NCBI RefSeq assembly: GCF_016908395.1
Contig: NZ_JAFBDU010000012.1
Coordinates: 1-64,000 of the forward strand
DNA length: 64,000 bases
Source of the DNA: Metabacillus crassostreae
Lineage (GTDB): Bacteria > Bacillota > Bacilli > Bacillales > Bacillaceae
Direction: 5' to 3'
Below are positions 34,828-43,756 of this stretch, one piece after another. Below the pieces are notes generated by a model. It had not been told where the DNA came from. It saw nothing but the letters and a program-made list of their open reading frames with translations, and ran no database searches. Position 1 is the stretch's first letter; each line of letters opens with the position of its first letter. The position numbers and the translations under genes are program-made.

Positions 34828-35096
34828 AACTATATAGTGTAAATGAAAAATTAGAAAGTGGGTGCTTATTTTTCCTGTGATTTCTTTCTCGTCTACTCTC
34901 ATTGTAATTCAGAAACTGTAAAATACTACGGATTGGTAAATTGCTTCGCTCTTAGGACTTTAGACATATGGTTTGTAACACTTGTCTTATTTCTAGAAAT
35001 AATAGAAAGAAATTTTCATATATCTTCCTTTGCGATCCCTATATGATTTAGCTATGATAGACAAAGTAATATAGGGGAAACAGAGGTGAAACTAAG

Positions 35097-35843
35097 GTGC
35101 TTAGCCTTTTGTTTAGACTAGGTAAGAAGAAACATACATTAGAAGAAACAGTTTTATTAATTCAAGAAGGTGATCGTGAATTACAAAATGAGCTAATTGA
35201 TCAGTACAAACCATTTGTTGCTAAGGCTGTATCATCAGTTTGTAAACGATATATAAGTGAAAATGACGATGAATTTAGTATCGGATTAATTGCTTTTAAT
35301 GATGCAATTGAAAAGTATTCAACAGATAAAGGAAGTTCCTTACTAGCTTTTGCAGAACTTGTGATTAAACGTAAAGTTATAGACTATATTCGCAAAGAAG
35401 CACGTCAACCATATACCGTTCACTTAGATTTAAATGAAAATGAGGAAACTGAAACTTCTCAAAGTAAAGTAGAAGCAGATTTATCAACAGATGACTATAG
35501 GAAAAAGATAGAGCAAGAACATCGTAAGGAAGAGATAGGGTATTTTCAACACCGTTTAAAAGAATTTAAATTAACGTTTACTGAAATTGTTGAACAATCT
35601 CCTAAACATTTTGATGCAAGGCAAAATGCTTTATTAGTGGCTAGGAAATTGGTTGAAGATGAAGAATTGAGAAATTTTCTATTTCATAAGAAACAATTAC
35701 CTGTTAAGCAACTAGAAGGAAAAGTTCAAGTTAGCCGAAAAACGATCGAGAGAAACAGAAAATACATCATTGCCATGGCTATCATTCTATCAGGGGATTT
35801 TGTCTATTTAAAAGATTATGTTAAAGGGGTGATAGATTCATGA
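35097..35843 (+). CDS. sigI: RNA polymerase sigma factor SigI
   Basis: The 248-residue protein resembles SigI: a sigma-70-like region 2 (DQYKPFVAKAVSSVCKRYI, FSIGLIAFNDAIEKYSTDKG, FAELVIKRKVIDYIRKEAR) and a C-terminal region with the SigI-specific helix-turn-helix (QLPVKQLEGKVQVSRKTIERNRKYI). SigI controls heat and wall-homeostasis genes in B. subtilis. The start is GTG 35097 behind AGGTGA. It overlaps rsgI by 4 nt, the usual sigma/anti-sigma coupling. Length is normal for the family. Confidence 0.95.
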   Translation: MLSLLFRLGKKKHTLEETVLLIQEGDRELQNELIDQYKPFVAKAVSSVCKRYISENDDEFSIGLIAFNDAIEKYSTDKGSSLLAFAELVIKRKVIDYIRKEARQPYTVHLDLNENEETETSQSKVEADLSTDDYRKKIEQEHRKEEIGYFQHRLKEFKLTFTEIVEQSPKHFDARQNALLVARKLVEDEELRNFLFHKKQLPVKQLEGKVQVSRKTIERNRKYIIAMAIILSGDFVYLKDYVKGVIDS

Positions 35844-36946
35844 AAAGAGGGGTCGTCGTAGATAGAAATGATGACTTTATAACATTGCTTACCCCAGAAG
35901 GGCAATTTTTAAAAGCAACCAATGAAAAGGGTATGTATGAGATAGGCGAAGAAATTACTTTTTTTCCTTTAGTTGATAAGCTTGAGGAAGCTGCTACTAG
36001 AGAATCAAAATTATTGAAAAATAGAGTTTTATCTGCTCTAAGTTTAAAAAGAACACGAGTAGGTGCTCTATCCTTTTTAGCAATCATGGTGTTTATTTTT
36101 AGTTTTTTACCAGATTTAAATTCAAATAAAGCATATGCCTACATGTCAATTGATATAAACCCTAGTTTTGAAGTTAAAATTGATCAGAAATTAAAAGTAC
36201 TTTCTCTAGATCCAATTAATGAAGAAGCTGAAAAGCTAATGATAGAACTCTCTAATTGGGAAGGGAAATCTTTTGTAGAAGTGGTTAACACAATTGTAGA
36301 TCAGTCGAAATCAAAGGGCTATGTGTATCCAGGTAAAGAAATACTTATTGCAACTGTTGTTAATCAAGAAGATAAGAAGATAGAAGAAAGACTAACAGAC
36401 AATCTAGATCAAATTCGTCATTCTATGGAAGATGAAGAAATGGTCGTTAAAACGATTGAGACTGATTCAGAAACTAGAGAAAAAGCTAAAAAACAAGGAA
36501 TATCAACTGGAAAGTATCTAGAATTAACAAATAATAAAGATGTTGATCATGAAAAAAATGATGTTGTTAAGCCAGAGGGTAAACAAGGGGAAGAAACAAG
36601 TACTCAAAAAGAGATTGAAAATGCCCCGGTACCAGTTCAACCAAATGTTAATAATAATTCTGAATGGAAGAACGAAACAAAAGAAAGACTTAAAGAATCA
36701 CAAAATAAAATAAAAGAAAATATAAAATCTGAAAAGCGGAATGAGGTAAAAGAAGAACAAAAAGACAAAAATAAAGAATTTAGAAAAAATGAAAAAACAG
36801 AGAGAAAAGCGGATAGTGAGAGACGAAGAGAAGAAAAAAGAGAAAATAATAAAGATATGAGAAATTACGGGAAAAATCATCATAAACAAGATGAAGATGA
36901 TGACGACGATGATGACAACGACAAACATGAAAAAGAAGATGATTAA
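35840..36946 (+). CDS. rsgI: Anti-sigma-I factor RsgI
   Basis: The 368-residue single-pass membrane protein has the RsgI N-terminal anti-sigma domain (KRGVVVDRNDDFITLLTPEG, residues about 2-50), a membrane helix (LSFLAIMVFIFSFLPDL, about 77-95), and the periplasmic domain beginning AYAYMSIDINPSFEVKID with the conserved SIDINPS motif where RsgI-type proteins self-cleave. After about residue 240 it becomes an extreme Lys/Glu/Asn-rich tail ending in an acidic run (EDDDDDDDNDKHEKEDD). No carbohydrate-binding module is attached, unlike clostridial RsgI proteins. It overlaps sigI by 4 nt. The long low-complexity tail is probably extracellular. Confidence 0.93.
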   Translation: MKRGVVVDRNDDFITLLTPEGQFLKATNEKGMYEIGEEITFFPLVDKLEEAATRESKLLKNRVLSALSLKRTRVGALSFLAIMVFIFSFLPDLNSNKAYAYMSIDINPSFEVKIDQKLKVLSLDPINEEAEKLMIELSNWEGKSFVEVVNTIVDQSKSKGYVYPGKEILIATVVNQEDKKIEERLTDNLDQIRHSMEDEEMVVKTIETDSETREKAKKQGISTGKYLELTNNKDVDHEKNDVVKPEGKQGEETSTQKEIENAPVPVQPNVNNNSEWKNETKERLKESQNKIKENIKSEKRNEVKEEQKDKNKEFRKNEKTERKADSERRREEKRENNKDMRNYGKNHHKQDEDDDDDDDNDKHEKEDD

Positions 36947-36951
36947 AAAAA

Positions 36952-36975
36952 AGTCTGATCAAAACTGATCAGACT
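36952..36975. terminator. Bidirectional terminator between rsgI and sspD
   Basis: AGTCTGATCA / TGATCAGACT form a perfect 10-bp stem with a 4-nt loop. A and T runs flank both sides, so convergent rsgI and sspD can both end here. Confidence 0.8.
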
Positions 36976-36981
36976 CTTCTT

Positions 36982-37182
36982 TTATTCTGTTTTACCGCCA
37001 TTTAGTTGTGATTGTGCTTGAGCTACTAAGCGTTTAGTGATTTCTCCACCAACCGAACCATTTGCACGTGATACTGTATCTGAACCTAAATTAACACCAA
37101 ATTCCTGTGCGATTTCATATTTAACTTGATCCAGTGCTTGTTCAATCCCTGGCACAAGTAATTTATTGCTGCTTCTACTCAT
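36982..37182 (-). CDS. sspD: Alpha/beta-type small acid-soluble spore protein SspD
   Basis: The 66-residue DNA-binding spore protein has [13 protein letters not shown], containing the GPR protease cleavage site, and [18 protein letters not shown], the conserved DNA-binding helix. Overall it is close to my memory of B. subtilis SspD. It coats spore DNA as an A-form-like filament and protects it against UV and heat. The start follows AAAGGAGTG. It sits between rsgI and ykrK as in B. subtilis. I could not identify a convincing sigma-G promoter by eye. Confidence 0.95.
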   Translation of the reverse strand: MSRSSNKLLVPGIEQALDQVKYEIAQEFGVNLGSDTVSRANGSVGGEITKRLVAQAQSQLNGGKTE

Positions 37183-37301
37183 AGTAAGACACTCCTTTAA
37201 AAATGATTAAAGCTGATTTTATCCTACAGCCTTACACATAAGTTATCATTAAGAGAGACATTCTATACTGGAAATGTTTAGAGAACTGCATTCATTAGTA
37301 T

Positions 37302-37994
37302 TTATAAGTTCTCGGATAAATGGGTCTGCGCAAGTGTCTGCATATGGGATGATAACACAGATAGCACGGCAATACCTAAGACGATTTTAATTGTTTCCCA
37401 CTGATTTATTGATAATTCTGGCAAGGGCTTCGGTAGAGCATTAATTTTCTTAGTTATAAAATGCTTTAATGTATGACCATTACCAATAGTTAAAGATGGT
37501 AAAACATCAAGTGATGATAATATTTTAGCGTATAACTCATAGAATGCAATAGGACTTATTAAGTCATCACTTCTATCAGATAATGTATTAAAAACAGAGG
37601 TTAACACCTTACGAATCTTTTCAAATTCAAAGGATTGTTTTAAATCTTTTACGATAAGTAACATTGCAGCTTGGTCTATAGAGTACTTCTTTCCAAGTTC
37701 AGGTGAACCTATTAGTTCCTTTACATCACGCTTAATCCAGTTTTGTATAGATGTTGATTTTAAAGCTGTCAACTCACATAAATTTGCTAAAGAAACGATC
37801 TCATTTGTTGATAAGCCTAATTCCATATTAGATCGTTTTTTATTATGTTTTATAATAAAGTTTGGTATATCATACTGAGTTTTTGGAGCTGTATTTATAG
37901 CTTTTTCTACTATAGAATAAGGAGAATGATTTGAATCTCCTTTTAGTGAGTATAATAATTTTGACATTTGTAATCGCGTTAATTGGATTGTCAT
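37302..37994 (-). CDS. ykrK: DUF1836 regulator YkrK
   Basis: The 230-residue protein belongs to the DUF1836 group. The MerR-like DNA-binding section is around GLSTNEIVSLANLCELTALKSTSIQNWIKRDVKEL, and GKKYSIDQAAMLLIVKDLKQSFEFEKIRKVL matches the family. A hydrophobic segment (TIKIVLGIAVLSVLSS) lies near the C-terminus. In B. subtilis YkrK represses the neighbouring htpX gene, and the same divergent arrangement exists here. I chose ATG 37994 because AAAGGGGTG precedes it; GTG 38003 would overlap that site. The C-terminal hydrophobic segment suggests possible membrane association. Confidence 0.8.
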   Translation of the reverse strand: MTIQLTRLQMSKLLYSLKGDSNHSPYSIVEKAINTAPKTQYDIPNFIIKHNKKRSNMELGLSTNEIVSLANLCELTALKSTSIQNWIKRDVKELIGSPELGKKYSIDQAAMLLIVKDLKQSFEFEKIRKVLTSVFNTLSDRSDDLISPIAFYELYAKILSSLDVLPSLTIGNGHTLKHFITKKINALPKPLPELSINQWETIKIVLGIAVLSVLSSHMQTLAQTHLSENL

Positions 37995-38335
37995 TTTTGA
38001 CACCCCTTTTGTTCTTATGTAATTTTCTTATAACAAGCATTTTTCTACTGTACTTATTTAAAATTTTATTATCTATATTATTGTTTGTTGCAAAGCAGTT
38101 ATTAGTTAATACTGTTTCCATAAAGTTACCTTAAGGTATAAAATAATTTAATATTTATTTATTGTAGTTAATTATAGATCTATCAGGACTTCTTTTTATA
38201 AAGCTCATGACAGTTTCTTGCTTTTCTGAACACATAATTTAGTCATTTCGAACATTGATTCTGAAAATTTTGTGTCAATTAAAAACAATTTATAAGAAAA
38301 GAGTTATAAAAAGCTTCTCTCAAAATTTATATTTC

Positions 38336-38364
38336 TTGATCTTTTCTTAAAATGTTTCTATAAT
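38336..38364 (+). promoter_or_regulatory. Sigma-A promoter of htpX
   Basis: TTGATC at 38336-38341, 17 nt, TATAAT at 38359-38364 is a strong sigma-A promoter, ending 47 nt before the htpX start. A second TATAAT occurs at 38371. Confidence 0.65.
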
Positions 38365-38377
38365 TTATATTATAATA

Positions 38378-38395
38378 CAAGTTCAAGAGAACTTG
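38378..38395 (+). promoter_or_regulatory. Operator candidate at the htpX transcription start
   Basis: CAAGTTC-aaga-GAACTTG is a perfect palindrome just downstream of the htpX promoter. Its position suits repression, and YkrK encoded next door is the natural candidate. Confidence 0.45.
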
Positions 38396-38411
38396 AAATA
38401 TGGAGGTACAT

Positions 38412-39290
38412 ATGGCCAAAAGAATATTTTTATTTCTTCTATCAAACATTTTAGTTATTACGACAATAGGTATTGTGCTCTCAATCCTAAATGTTTCACC
38501 ATATCAAACAGTAAATGGTAATCTCGATTTAGTAAATTTATTGATATTTAGTGCTGTAGTAGGTTTCACTGGATCTTTTGTTTCGTTAGCTATTTCACGT
38601 TGGATGGCGAAAATGATGATGAAAGTCAAAGTGTTAGATCCTTCTAAATCTCTTTCAGCAATGGAGAGGGATTTGGTTGAAAGAGTTCACCGACTATCAC
38701 GAGCAGCTGGTTTAACAAAAATGCCTCAAGTTGGGATTTATCAATCATCTGAAGTTAATGCCTTTGCAACAGGTCCTTCAAAGCGTCGCTCACTAGTTGC
38801 TGTTTCAACAGGTTTATTACAAGAGATGGATGATGATGCAATTGAAGGTGTTCTTGCCCATGAGGTAGCTCATATTGCAAATGGAGATATGGTAACAATG
38901 ACATTGTTACAGGGTATCGTAAATACATTTGTTGTTTTCTTTGCTCGTATTGCAGCTTGGGCAGTGTCAAGATTTGTACGAGAAGATTTAGCTCCTATTG
39001 TTCATTTTGTTGCAGTAATTATCTTTCAAATCGTTTTCTCTATCTTGGGAAGTTTAGTTGTATTTGCATTCTCAAGATATCGAGAATTTCATGCCGATAG
39101 AGGTGGAGCTGATTTAGCAGGTAAAGATAAAATGATTCATGCTCTACGGTCTTTAAAGCAGTATTCACAACGAGTAAGAGATGATGATACAGCTCTATCT
39201 ACTATGAAAATTAATAGTAAAAAAGGAATGTCACTATTCTCTACACACCCAGATTTAGATGATCGAATTAGTCGTTTAGAAGCAAAATAA
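38412..39290 (+). CDS. htpX: Membrane protease HtpX
   Basis: The 292-residue M48 zinc metalloprotease has two N-terminal helices, the zinc-binding HEVAH at residues 150-154 ([14 protein letters not shown]), two further helices (residues about 160-220) and the third ligand region [16 protein letters not shown]. It degrades misfolded membrane proteins under stress. Start 38412 follows GGAGG; the ATG at 38400 would lie upstream of that site. A strong terminator follows. Adjacent ykrK plus the palindrome at 38378 indicate local repression as in B. subtilis. Confidence 0.95.
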   Translation: MAKRIFLFLLSNILVITTIGIVLSILNVSPYQTVNGNLDLVNLLIFSAVVGFTGSFVSLAISRWMAKMMMKVKVLDPSKSLSAMERDLVERVHRLSRAAGLTKMPQVGIYQSSEVNAFATGPSKRRSLVAVSTGLLQEMDDDAIEGVLAHEVAHIANGDMVTMTLLQGIVNTFVVFFARIAAWAVSRFVREDLAPIVHFVAVIIFQIVFSILGSLVVFAFSRYREFHADRGGADLAGKDKMIHALRSLKQYSQRVRDDDTALSTMKINSKKGMSLFSTHPDLDDRISRLEAK

Positions 39291-39324
39291 AAAGTAAGGG
39301 ATGACTCGAGTCATCCCTTACTTT
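39291..39324 (+). terminator. Terminator of htpX
   Basis: A perfect palindrome (AAAGTAAGGGATGACTC and complement, 17 bp per arm with no extra loop bases) is followed by TTATTTG. Confidence 0.85.
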
Positions 39325-39636
39325 TTATTTGTTATGCTATTAGTTCTACCTTAATTCTAAAAAAATAAGCTATGAAAAAGTTTAAAAATAATTTTTCAGC
39401 ACATCTGCTTTTTGGAGATAATATGTGAGACTTTAAAAAGCAAAGCCAAATATTAAAGGAAAAAAATAATGTTACTATTTGATTTATTTGTTAAAATGAA
39501 TGGATGTTTTTAAGATTTTTGAGTCATAGTAACCTCACAGATAGTTTACAAAAGTGTTATAGATTCATTAGACTTATAAACGATAAATGTTAGTGATGGA
39601 CCTACGTAAACAGACAGAAAGTGCTGTTAGATTGGA
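39325..39636 (+). other. Intergenic region upstream of ktrD
   Basis: These 312 AT-rich bases hold no gene. I searched for a ydaO-type c-di-AMP riboswitch, which often precedes potassium transporter genes, and did not find its conserved blocks. Only short imperfect hairpins are visible. Confidence 0.4.
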
Positions 39637-40995
39637 ATGAATGAACAAATGACTAATTGGAAACTAAGATTACAAGCATTAACACCTGTGCAATTAATCG
39701 TTTCATACTATTTTTTAGCAGTAACAGTTTCAGTTAGCTTACTTAGCCTACCTGTTGCTCATAAGCCTGGAGTTGATTTTACATTTATAGATCGACTTTT
39801 TACTGCAGTAAGTGCCGTAAGTGTTACAGGTCTGACGGTTATGTCAACTGCAGATACATTTAGTGTAACAGGCATCTTTATTTTAGCGTTCGTTCTGCAA
39901 TTTGGTGGTATAGGAATTATGACACTAGGAACATTTGTATGGTTAATAATGGGGAAAAAGATTGGTTTGAAGGAAAGACAATTAATTATGACCGATCAAA
40001 ATCAAACAAACTTATCTGGAATTGTTAATTTGATTCGTCAAATTATTGTATTAATTTTAATCATTGAACTAATTGGTGGAATAATATTAGGAACATATTT
40101 TTTAAAATATTATAATACATGGCAAGAAGCCTATCTACAGGGTTTTTTCACCTCGATAAGTGCTACAACTAATGGAGGATTTGATATAACTGGTCAATCT
40201 CTTATTCCTTTTGCCAATGATTATTTTATTCAGTTTATCGTGATGATTTTAATCATTCTAGGAGCTATAGGATTTCCTGTTTTAATTGAAGTAAAGGATT
40301 TTCTATTTAAAAAAGAAAAAAGATATCGATTTAGTTTATTTACTAAAATAACCTCGATCACTTTTTTTGCTCTTATCATTTTTGGAACAATTGCCATTGC
40401 GAGCCTTGAATATTCTTATTTCTTTAAAGATAAAGAATGGCATGAAATTTTATTTTTTTCATTATTCCAATCTACTGCTACTAGAAGTGGTGGATTAGCA
40501 ACAATGGATATAAGCTTATATACGGAGACAACGCTTTTAATCATGTGTGCATTGATGTTTATAGGTGCATCACCAAGTTCTGTAGGAGGAGGCATTCGAA
40601 CAACTACTTTTGCTTTAAATTTACTATTTCTTTATCACTTTGCAAGAGGTCATAAATCAATAAAAATCTTTAGACGTGAGTTACTTGAGGAAGATTTAAG
40701 GAAATCTGTTGTTGTGACAATGTTTGCTGTATTAATTTGTTTCTCGGCTATCGTTATATTAACCATTACAGAATCATTTTCATTTATATCAATATTATTT
40801 GAGGTTTGTTCAGCTTTTGGTACAACAGGATTATCAATGGGCATTACTTCAGAGTTAACATCAGTAGGCAAAGTTGTCATTATGATTTTAATGTTCATTG
40901 GACGTATTGGTATATTAACTTTTCTATATTTATTAGGAACAAAGGAAAGAAAAGATAATTTTCATTATCCTAAGGAACGTGTCATTATCGGGTAA
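39637..40995 (+). CDS. ktrD: Potassium uptake protein KtrD/KtrB family
   Basis: The 452-residue TrkH/Ktr ion-translocating subunit has four pore-loop repeats with their signature turns: SAVSVTGLTV, SATTNGGFDI, STATRSGGLAT and SAFGTTGLSMG. The glycine in each lines the selectivity filter. It sits between htpX and the ykrP region, like B. subtilis ktrD (ykrM). It needs a cytoplasmic KtrC/KtrA RCK partner, which is not in this window. The ribosome-binding site before ATG 39637 is weak; the in-frame ATG at 39649 is an alternative. Confidence 0.93.
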   Translation: MNEQMTNWKLRLQALTPVQLIVSYYFLAVTVSVSLLSLPVAHKPGVDFTFIDRLFTAVSAVSVTGLTVMSTADTFSVTGIFILAFVLQFGGIGIMTLGTFVWLIMGKKIGLKERQLIMTDQNQTNLSGIVNLIRQIIVLILIIELIGGIILGTYFLKYYNTWQEAYLQGFFTSISATTNGGFDITGQSLIPFANDYFIQFIVMILIILGAIGFPVLIEVKDFLFKKEKRYRFSLFTKITSITFFALIIFGTIAIASLEYSYFFKDKEWHEILFFSLFQSTATRSGGLATMDISLYTETTLLIMCALMFIGASPSSVGGGIRTTTFALNLLFLYHFARGHKSIKIFRRELLEEDLRKSVVVTMFAVLICFSAIVILTITESFSFISILFEVCSAFGTTGLSMGITSELTSVGKVVIMILMFIGRIGILTFLYLLGTKERKDNFHYPKERVIIG

Positions 40996-41098
40996 AATAA
41001 AATGGGTTAGGCTAAAACGGCTTAGCTCATTTTTATTTTGGTTCAGAACTGATCTAAGTACCTTTTTTTGGTACAATATGTGATGAGGAGGGTTGATC

Positions 41099-43111
41099 AT
41101 GAAAAGATTATCTGGATTGGTGTTAATTTTTATAGTATTTGTGTTAGTTGGTTGTTCAGAAAAACCGACTGCGAGTGATCGTTTTTCTGAGTACATTTCA
41201 TTATGGAACAATCAAAAGTTTTCAGAAATGTATGATATGTTAACCGTTAGTAGCAAAGAAAATATATCTAAAGAAGAGTACATAAATAGATATAAAGATA
41301 TATATGAAGGTGTTTCAGTTAGTAATTTAGAGGTGGAATATAATAGACCTAATAATGATGAAAAAAATGATGAGGAAATAGAAGTTGTATATCCGTATTC
41401 CCTTTCAATGGAAACAATTGCAGGTAATGTATCCTTTGAACAAGAAGTGACTATAAAGAAGGAGAAAACTGAGGACGAAGAAAATTGGTTTATTTCTTGG
41501 CAACCCGCAATGATTTTTCCTGAGCTTGAAGGAGATGAAAAGGTCAAAGTTAGCAGTATAGCTCCTACCCGGGGGCAAATCTTCGATAAAGATAATAATC
41601 CTTTAGCTGTAAATGGAATTGCACATAATATCGGGATTGTGCCGGCTAATCTTCCTGAAAAGCGTGAGGAAGTATTATCAGAGGTGTCTTCTTTACTTGG
41701 TGTTAGTGTTTCAGATATCGAAGCTGAGTTAAATCAATCATGGGTGAAGCCGGATTTATTTGTACCAATTAAAAGTATAGACCCTGAAAACTCAGAGCTT
41801 CTTCAAAAGCTTATTAAACTTCCCTCTATCCAAAAGAAAGATGTTGAGGCACGTTCTTATCCTCTAGGAGAGGCTGCTGCTCATCTTACAGGCTATATTG
41901 GTAGTATCACTGCAGAAGAGCTAGAGGAGTTTAAGGATAAAGGGTATAGTGATCAATCAAAAATAGGGAAAGCTGGTCTTGAGCAAATATATGAAGAAAA
42001 ATTGAAAGGACAAACAGGCTATAAGATTTTTGTTGATGGAACAGAAAAAATCATTGCAGAAAAACCGGCTGTTGAAGGTGAAACGATAAAGGTAACGATT
42101 GATGAAAAAATTCAAACTGATTTATATAATCAATTAAAAGGTGATTCTGGTACTGCAGTTGCTTTGCATCCAAAAACAGGTGAAACATTAGCACTTGTAA
42201 GCAGTCCATCCTATAATCCTAACGAATTTATATACGGATTATCGAGTGAACAGTACAACAATCTTTCTAATAATCCAAATAAGCCCTTAATGGCTCGATT
42301 TAATAAAACCTATTCGCCTGGATCTGTCATAAAACCGATAACGGCATCAATTGGATTGAATAATGGAATAATAAAACCAAGTGATAATAAAATAATTAAC
42401 GGGAAAACATGGCAAAAAGATAGCAGTTGGGGAAATTATTATATATCGAGAGTATCTGAAAAAGTTAGTAATGTGAATTTACAAACTGCGTTAATTTATT
42501 CTGATAATATTTATTTTGCACAGCTAGCCTTAGAGATTGGACCAGAAAAACTAAATAATGGTCTTAGGAGCTTTGGATTTGAGGAAGAACTAGAATATGC
42601 ATACCCTGTTAGCAAATCCACAATTTCTAGCAGTGGATTGAATAATGAGACTTTGCTGGCAGATACGGGCTATGGGCAAGGGGAGCTACAAATGAGTCCT
42701 TTACACTTAGCTACTACCTATACAGCATTTGTTAATGGTGGCAATATTATTAATCCTTCTTTAGAAATCGTTGAAGGTGAAAAAGAGAGTGTATGGAAGG
42801 AAAATGCGGTAATTGTAGAGCATGCACAAACAATTCTTAATGATCTTAAACAAGTTGTTAATGATCCGAATGGGACAGCGTATAAACCTAATGTTGAGAA
42901 TCAAAATCTTGCAGGGAAAACGGGCACTGCTGAACTAAAAACCTCTAAGAATGATGAACAAGGCAAAGAAAATGGATGGTTTGTAGCAATAGATTATGAT
43001 AATCCCGAGCTCTTGATTGCTATGATGATTGAAGATGTAAAAACAAGAGGCGGGAGCCATTATGTAGTGCCAAAAGTAAAGCAAGTTTTTAAAGAAAATC
43101 TTACTCAATAA
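41099..43111 (+). CDS. pbpC: Penicillin-binding protein 3-like lipoprotein transpeptidase
   Basis: The 670-residue protein has a lipoprotein signal ending LVGC (Cys at about 20), an NTF2-like domain (about 25-145, as in MecA/PBP2a), a PBP-dimer domain with the RGQIFDKDNNPLA segment, and a transpeptidase domain. Active-site motifs are SPGSVIK (SxxK), YSDN (SxN) and AGKTGTAE (KTG). The architecture and length match B. subtilis PBP3 (PbpC), a class B enzyme giving low-level beta-lactam tolerance. The start is ATG 41099 with GAGGAGG 8 nt upstream. In B. subtilis pbpC is not at this locus as far as I recall, so this position is unusual. Confidence 0.88.
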   Translation: MKRLSGLVLIFIVFVLVGCSEKPTASDRFSEYISLWNNQKFSEMYDMLTVSSKENISKEEYINRYKDIYEGVSVSNLEVEYNRPNNDEKNDEEIEVVYPYSLSMETIAGNVSFEQEVTIKKEKTEDEENWFISWQPAMIFPELEGDEKVKVSSIAPTRGQIFDKDNNPLAVNGIAHNIGIVPANLPEKREEVLSEVSSLLGVSVSDIEAELNQSWVKPDLFVPIKSIDPENSELLQKLIKLPSIQKKDVEARSYPLGEAAAHLTGYIGSITAEELEEFKDKGYSDQSKIGKAGLEQIYEEKLKGQTGYKIFVDGTEKIIAEKPAVEGETIKVTIDEKIQTDLYNQLKGDSGTAVALHPKTGETLALVSSPSYNPNEFIYGLSSEQYNNLSNNPNKPLMARFNKTYSPGSVIKPITASIGLNNGIIKPSDNKIINGKTWQKDSSWGNYYISRVSEKVSNVNLQTALIYSDNIYFAQLALEIGPEKLNNGLRSFGFEEELEYAYPVSKSTISSSGLNNETLLADTGYGQGELQMSPLHLATTYTAFVNGGNIINPSLEIVEGEKESVWKENAVIVEHAQTILNDLKQVVNDPNGTAYKPNVENQNLAGKTGTAELKTSKNDEQGKENGWFVAIDYDNPELLIAMMIEDVKTRGGSHYVVPKVKQVFKENLTQ

Positions 43112-43117
43112 AGAAAG

Positions 43118-43148
43118 AAGACTAGCGCACTTTGCGCTAGTCTTTTTC
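43118..43148 (+). terminator. Terminator of pbpC
   Basis: AAGACTAGCGCA-ctt-TGCGCTAGTCTT is a perfect 12-bp stem followed by TTTC. Confidence 0.85.
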
Positions 43149-43375
43149 TAATACTATTTCCTGGGTTATAAGCAGTAGATAAAATTATTGTTTAACGTGT
43201 AAGATCAATGGTTTTAAACATGACCAATTTATTCATTTTATTAAGTTTATTTTTTATAGATTGTTTCTTCAATATCGTTTCTTCCTTTTTTTCACCCTTT
43301 TTGTTTTTTTCTTTACTTTCCCACTCATAATTAAAATGCGAAAAAGAGAAAGTAAGAAAGAAGTGAGGTGAAAAT

Positions 43376-43513
43376 ATGGAAAAGAAATCAGAATTTCCTG
43401 TAGCTCATTTAACTGATACACAATTAAATGTCTTAATGCAAATGGAATCAAAGCTTCGTGAAGAGACCGGTGAGGAAATTGTTTTAATAGCATATGAACA
43501 GAAGGAAGACTAA
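43376..43513 (+). CDS. Hypothetical 45-residue acidic protein
   Basis: The product runs MEKKSEFPVAHLTDTQLNVL through about 45 residues, with a likely amphipathic helix (LNVLMQMESKLREETG) and a short beta-like end (EEIVLIAYEQ). GTGAGGTG precedes the ATG at good spacing, supporting translation. It is first in a row of three tiny genes (43376, 43604, 43756) on the same strand. I do not recognise a family. Absence of a signal peptide points to the cytoplasm or spore interior. Confidence 0.6.
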   Translation: MEKKSEFPVAHLTDTQLNVLMQMESKLREETGEEIVLIAYEQKED

Positions 43514-43603
43514 GCTTTCCTTTTTATACCTATGATAGTAAGTAGTATTTTAGGTAAACGTATATATGTACAATCTTACAATACAACATTAGAGGTGAAA
43601 AGT

Positions 43604-43756
43604 GTGAAAAGAAAAGCTGCTAGAAATCAAGCTCTAAAAAATAATTTTACGCCTACTGAAAGTTTACCTGATGCAGAATTTGCTGAAATAAATGATGATC
43701 AAGATCCAATGAAGGGTGCAAATCGTAATTCTAAACAAGGGAAGCAGGGGAAGTAA
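43604..43756 (+). CDS. Hypothetical small hydrophilic protein
   Basis: About 50 residues start VKRKAARNQALKNNF, continue with an acidic middle (PDAEFAEINDDQDP), and end in a Lys/Gln/Gly-rich tail. I prefer GTG 43604 with GAGGTG 6 nt upstream; the 24-codon extension to 43532 lacks a site. Its stop codon overlaps the next start (TAATG), implying translational coupling. Composition (hydrophilic, Asn/Gln/Lys-rich, no Trp or Cys) resembles minor small acid-soluble spore proteins, but I cannot match a named one. Confidence 0.6.
   Translation: MKRKAARNQALKNNFTPTESLPDAEFAEINDDQDPMKGANRNSKQGKQGK

Noticed and set aside
34858-35046. A 62-codon frame upstream of sigI
   Set aside because: No ribosome-binding site, no coding character, and it occupies the sigI leader downstream of the sigma-I-like promoter.
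37931-38134. A hydrophobic 67-codon frame overlapping the start of ykrK on the opposite strand
   Set aside because: Its hydrophobicity reflects AT-rich complement of the Lys/Asn codons and leader; no supporting ribosome-binding site.
39325-39636. Possible c-di-AMP (ydaO) riboswitch ahead of ktrD
   Set aside because: None of the conserved blocks of that class is visible, and no terminator precedes ktrD here.
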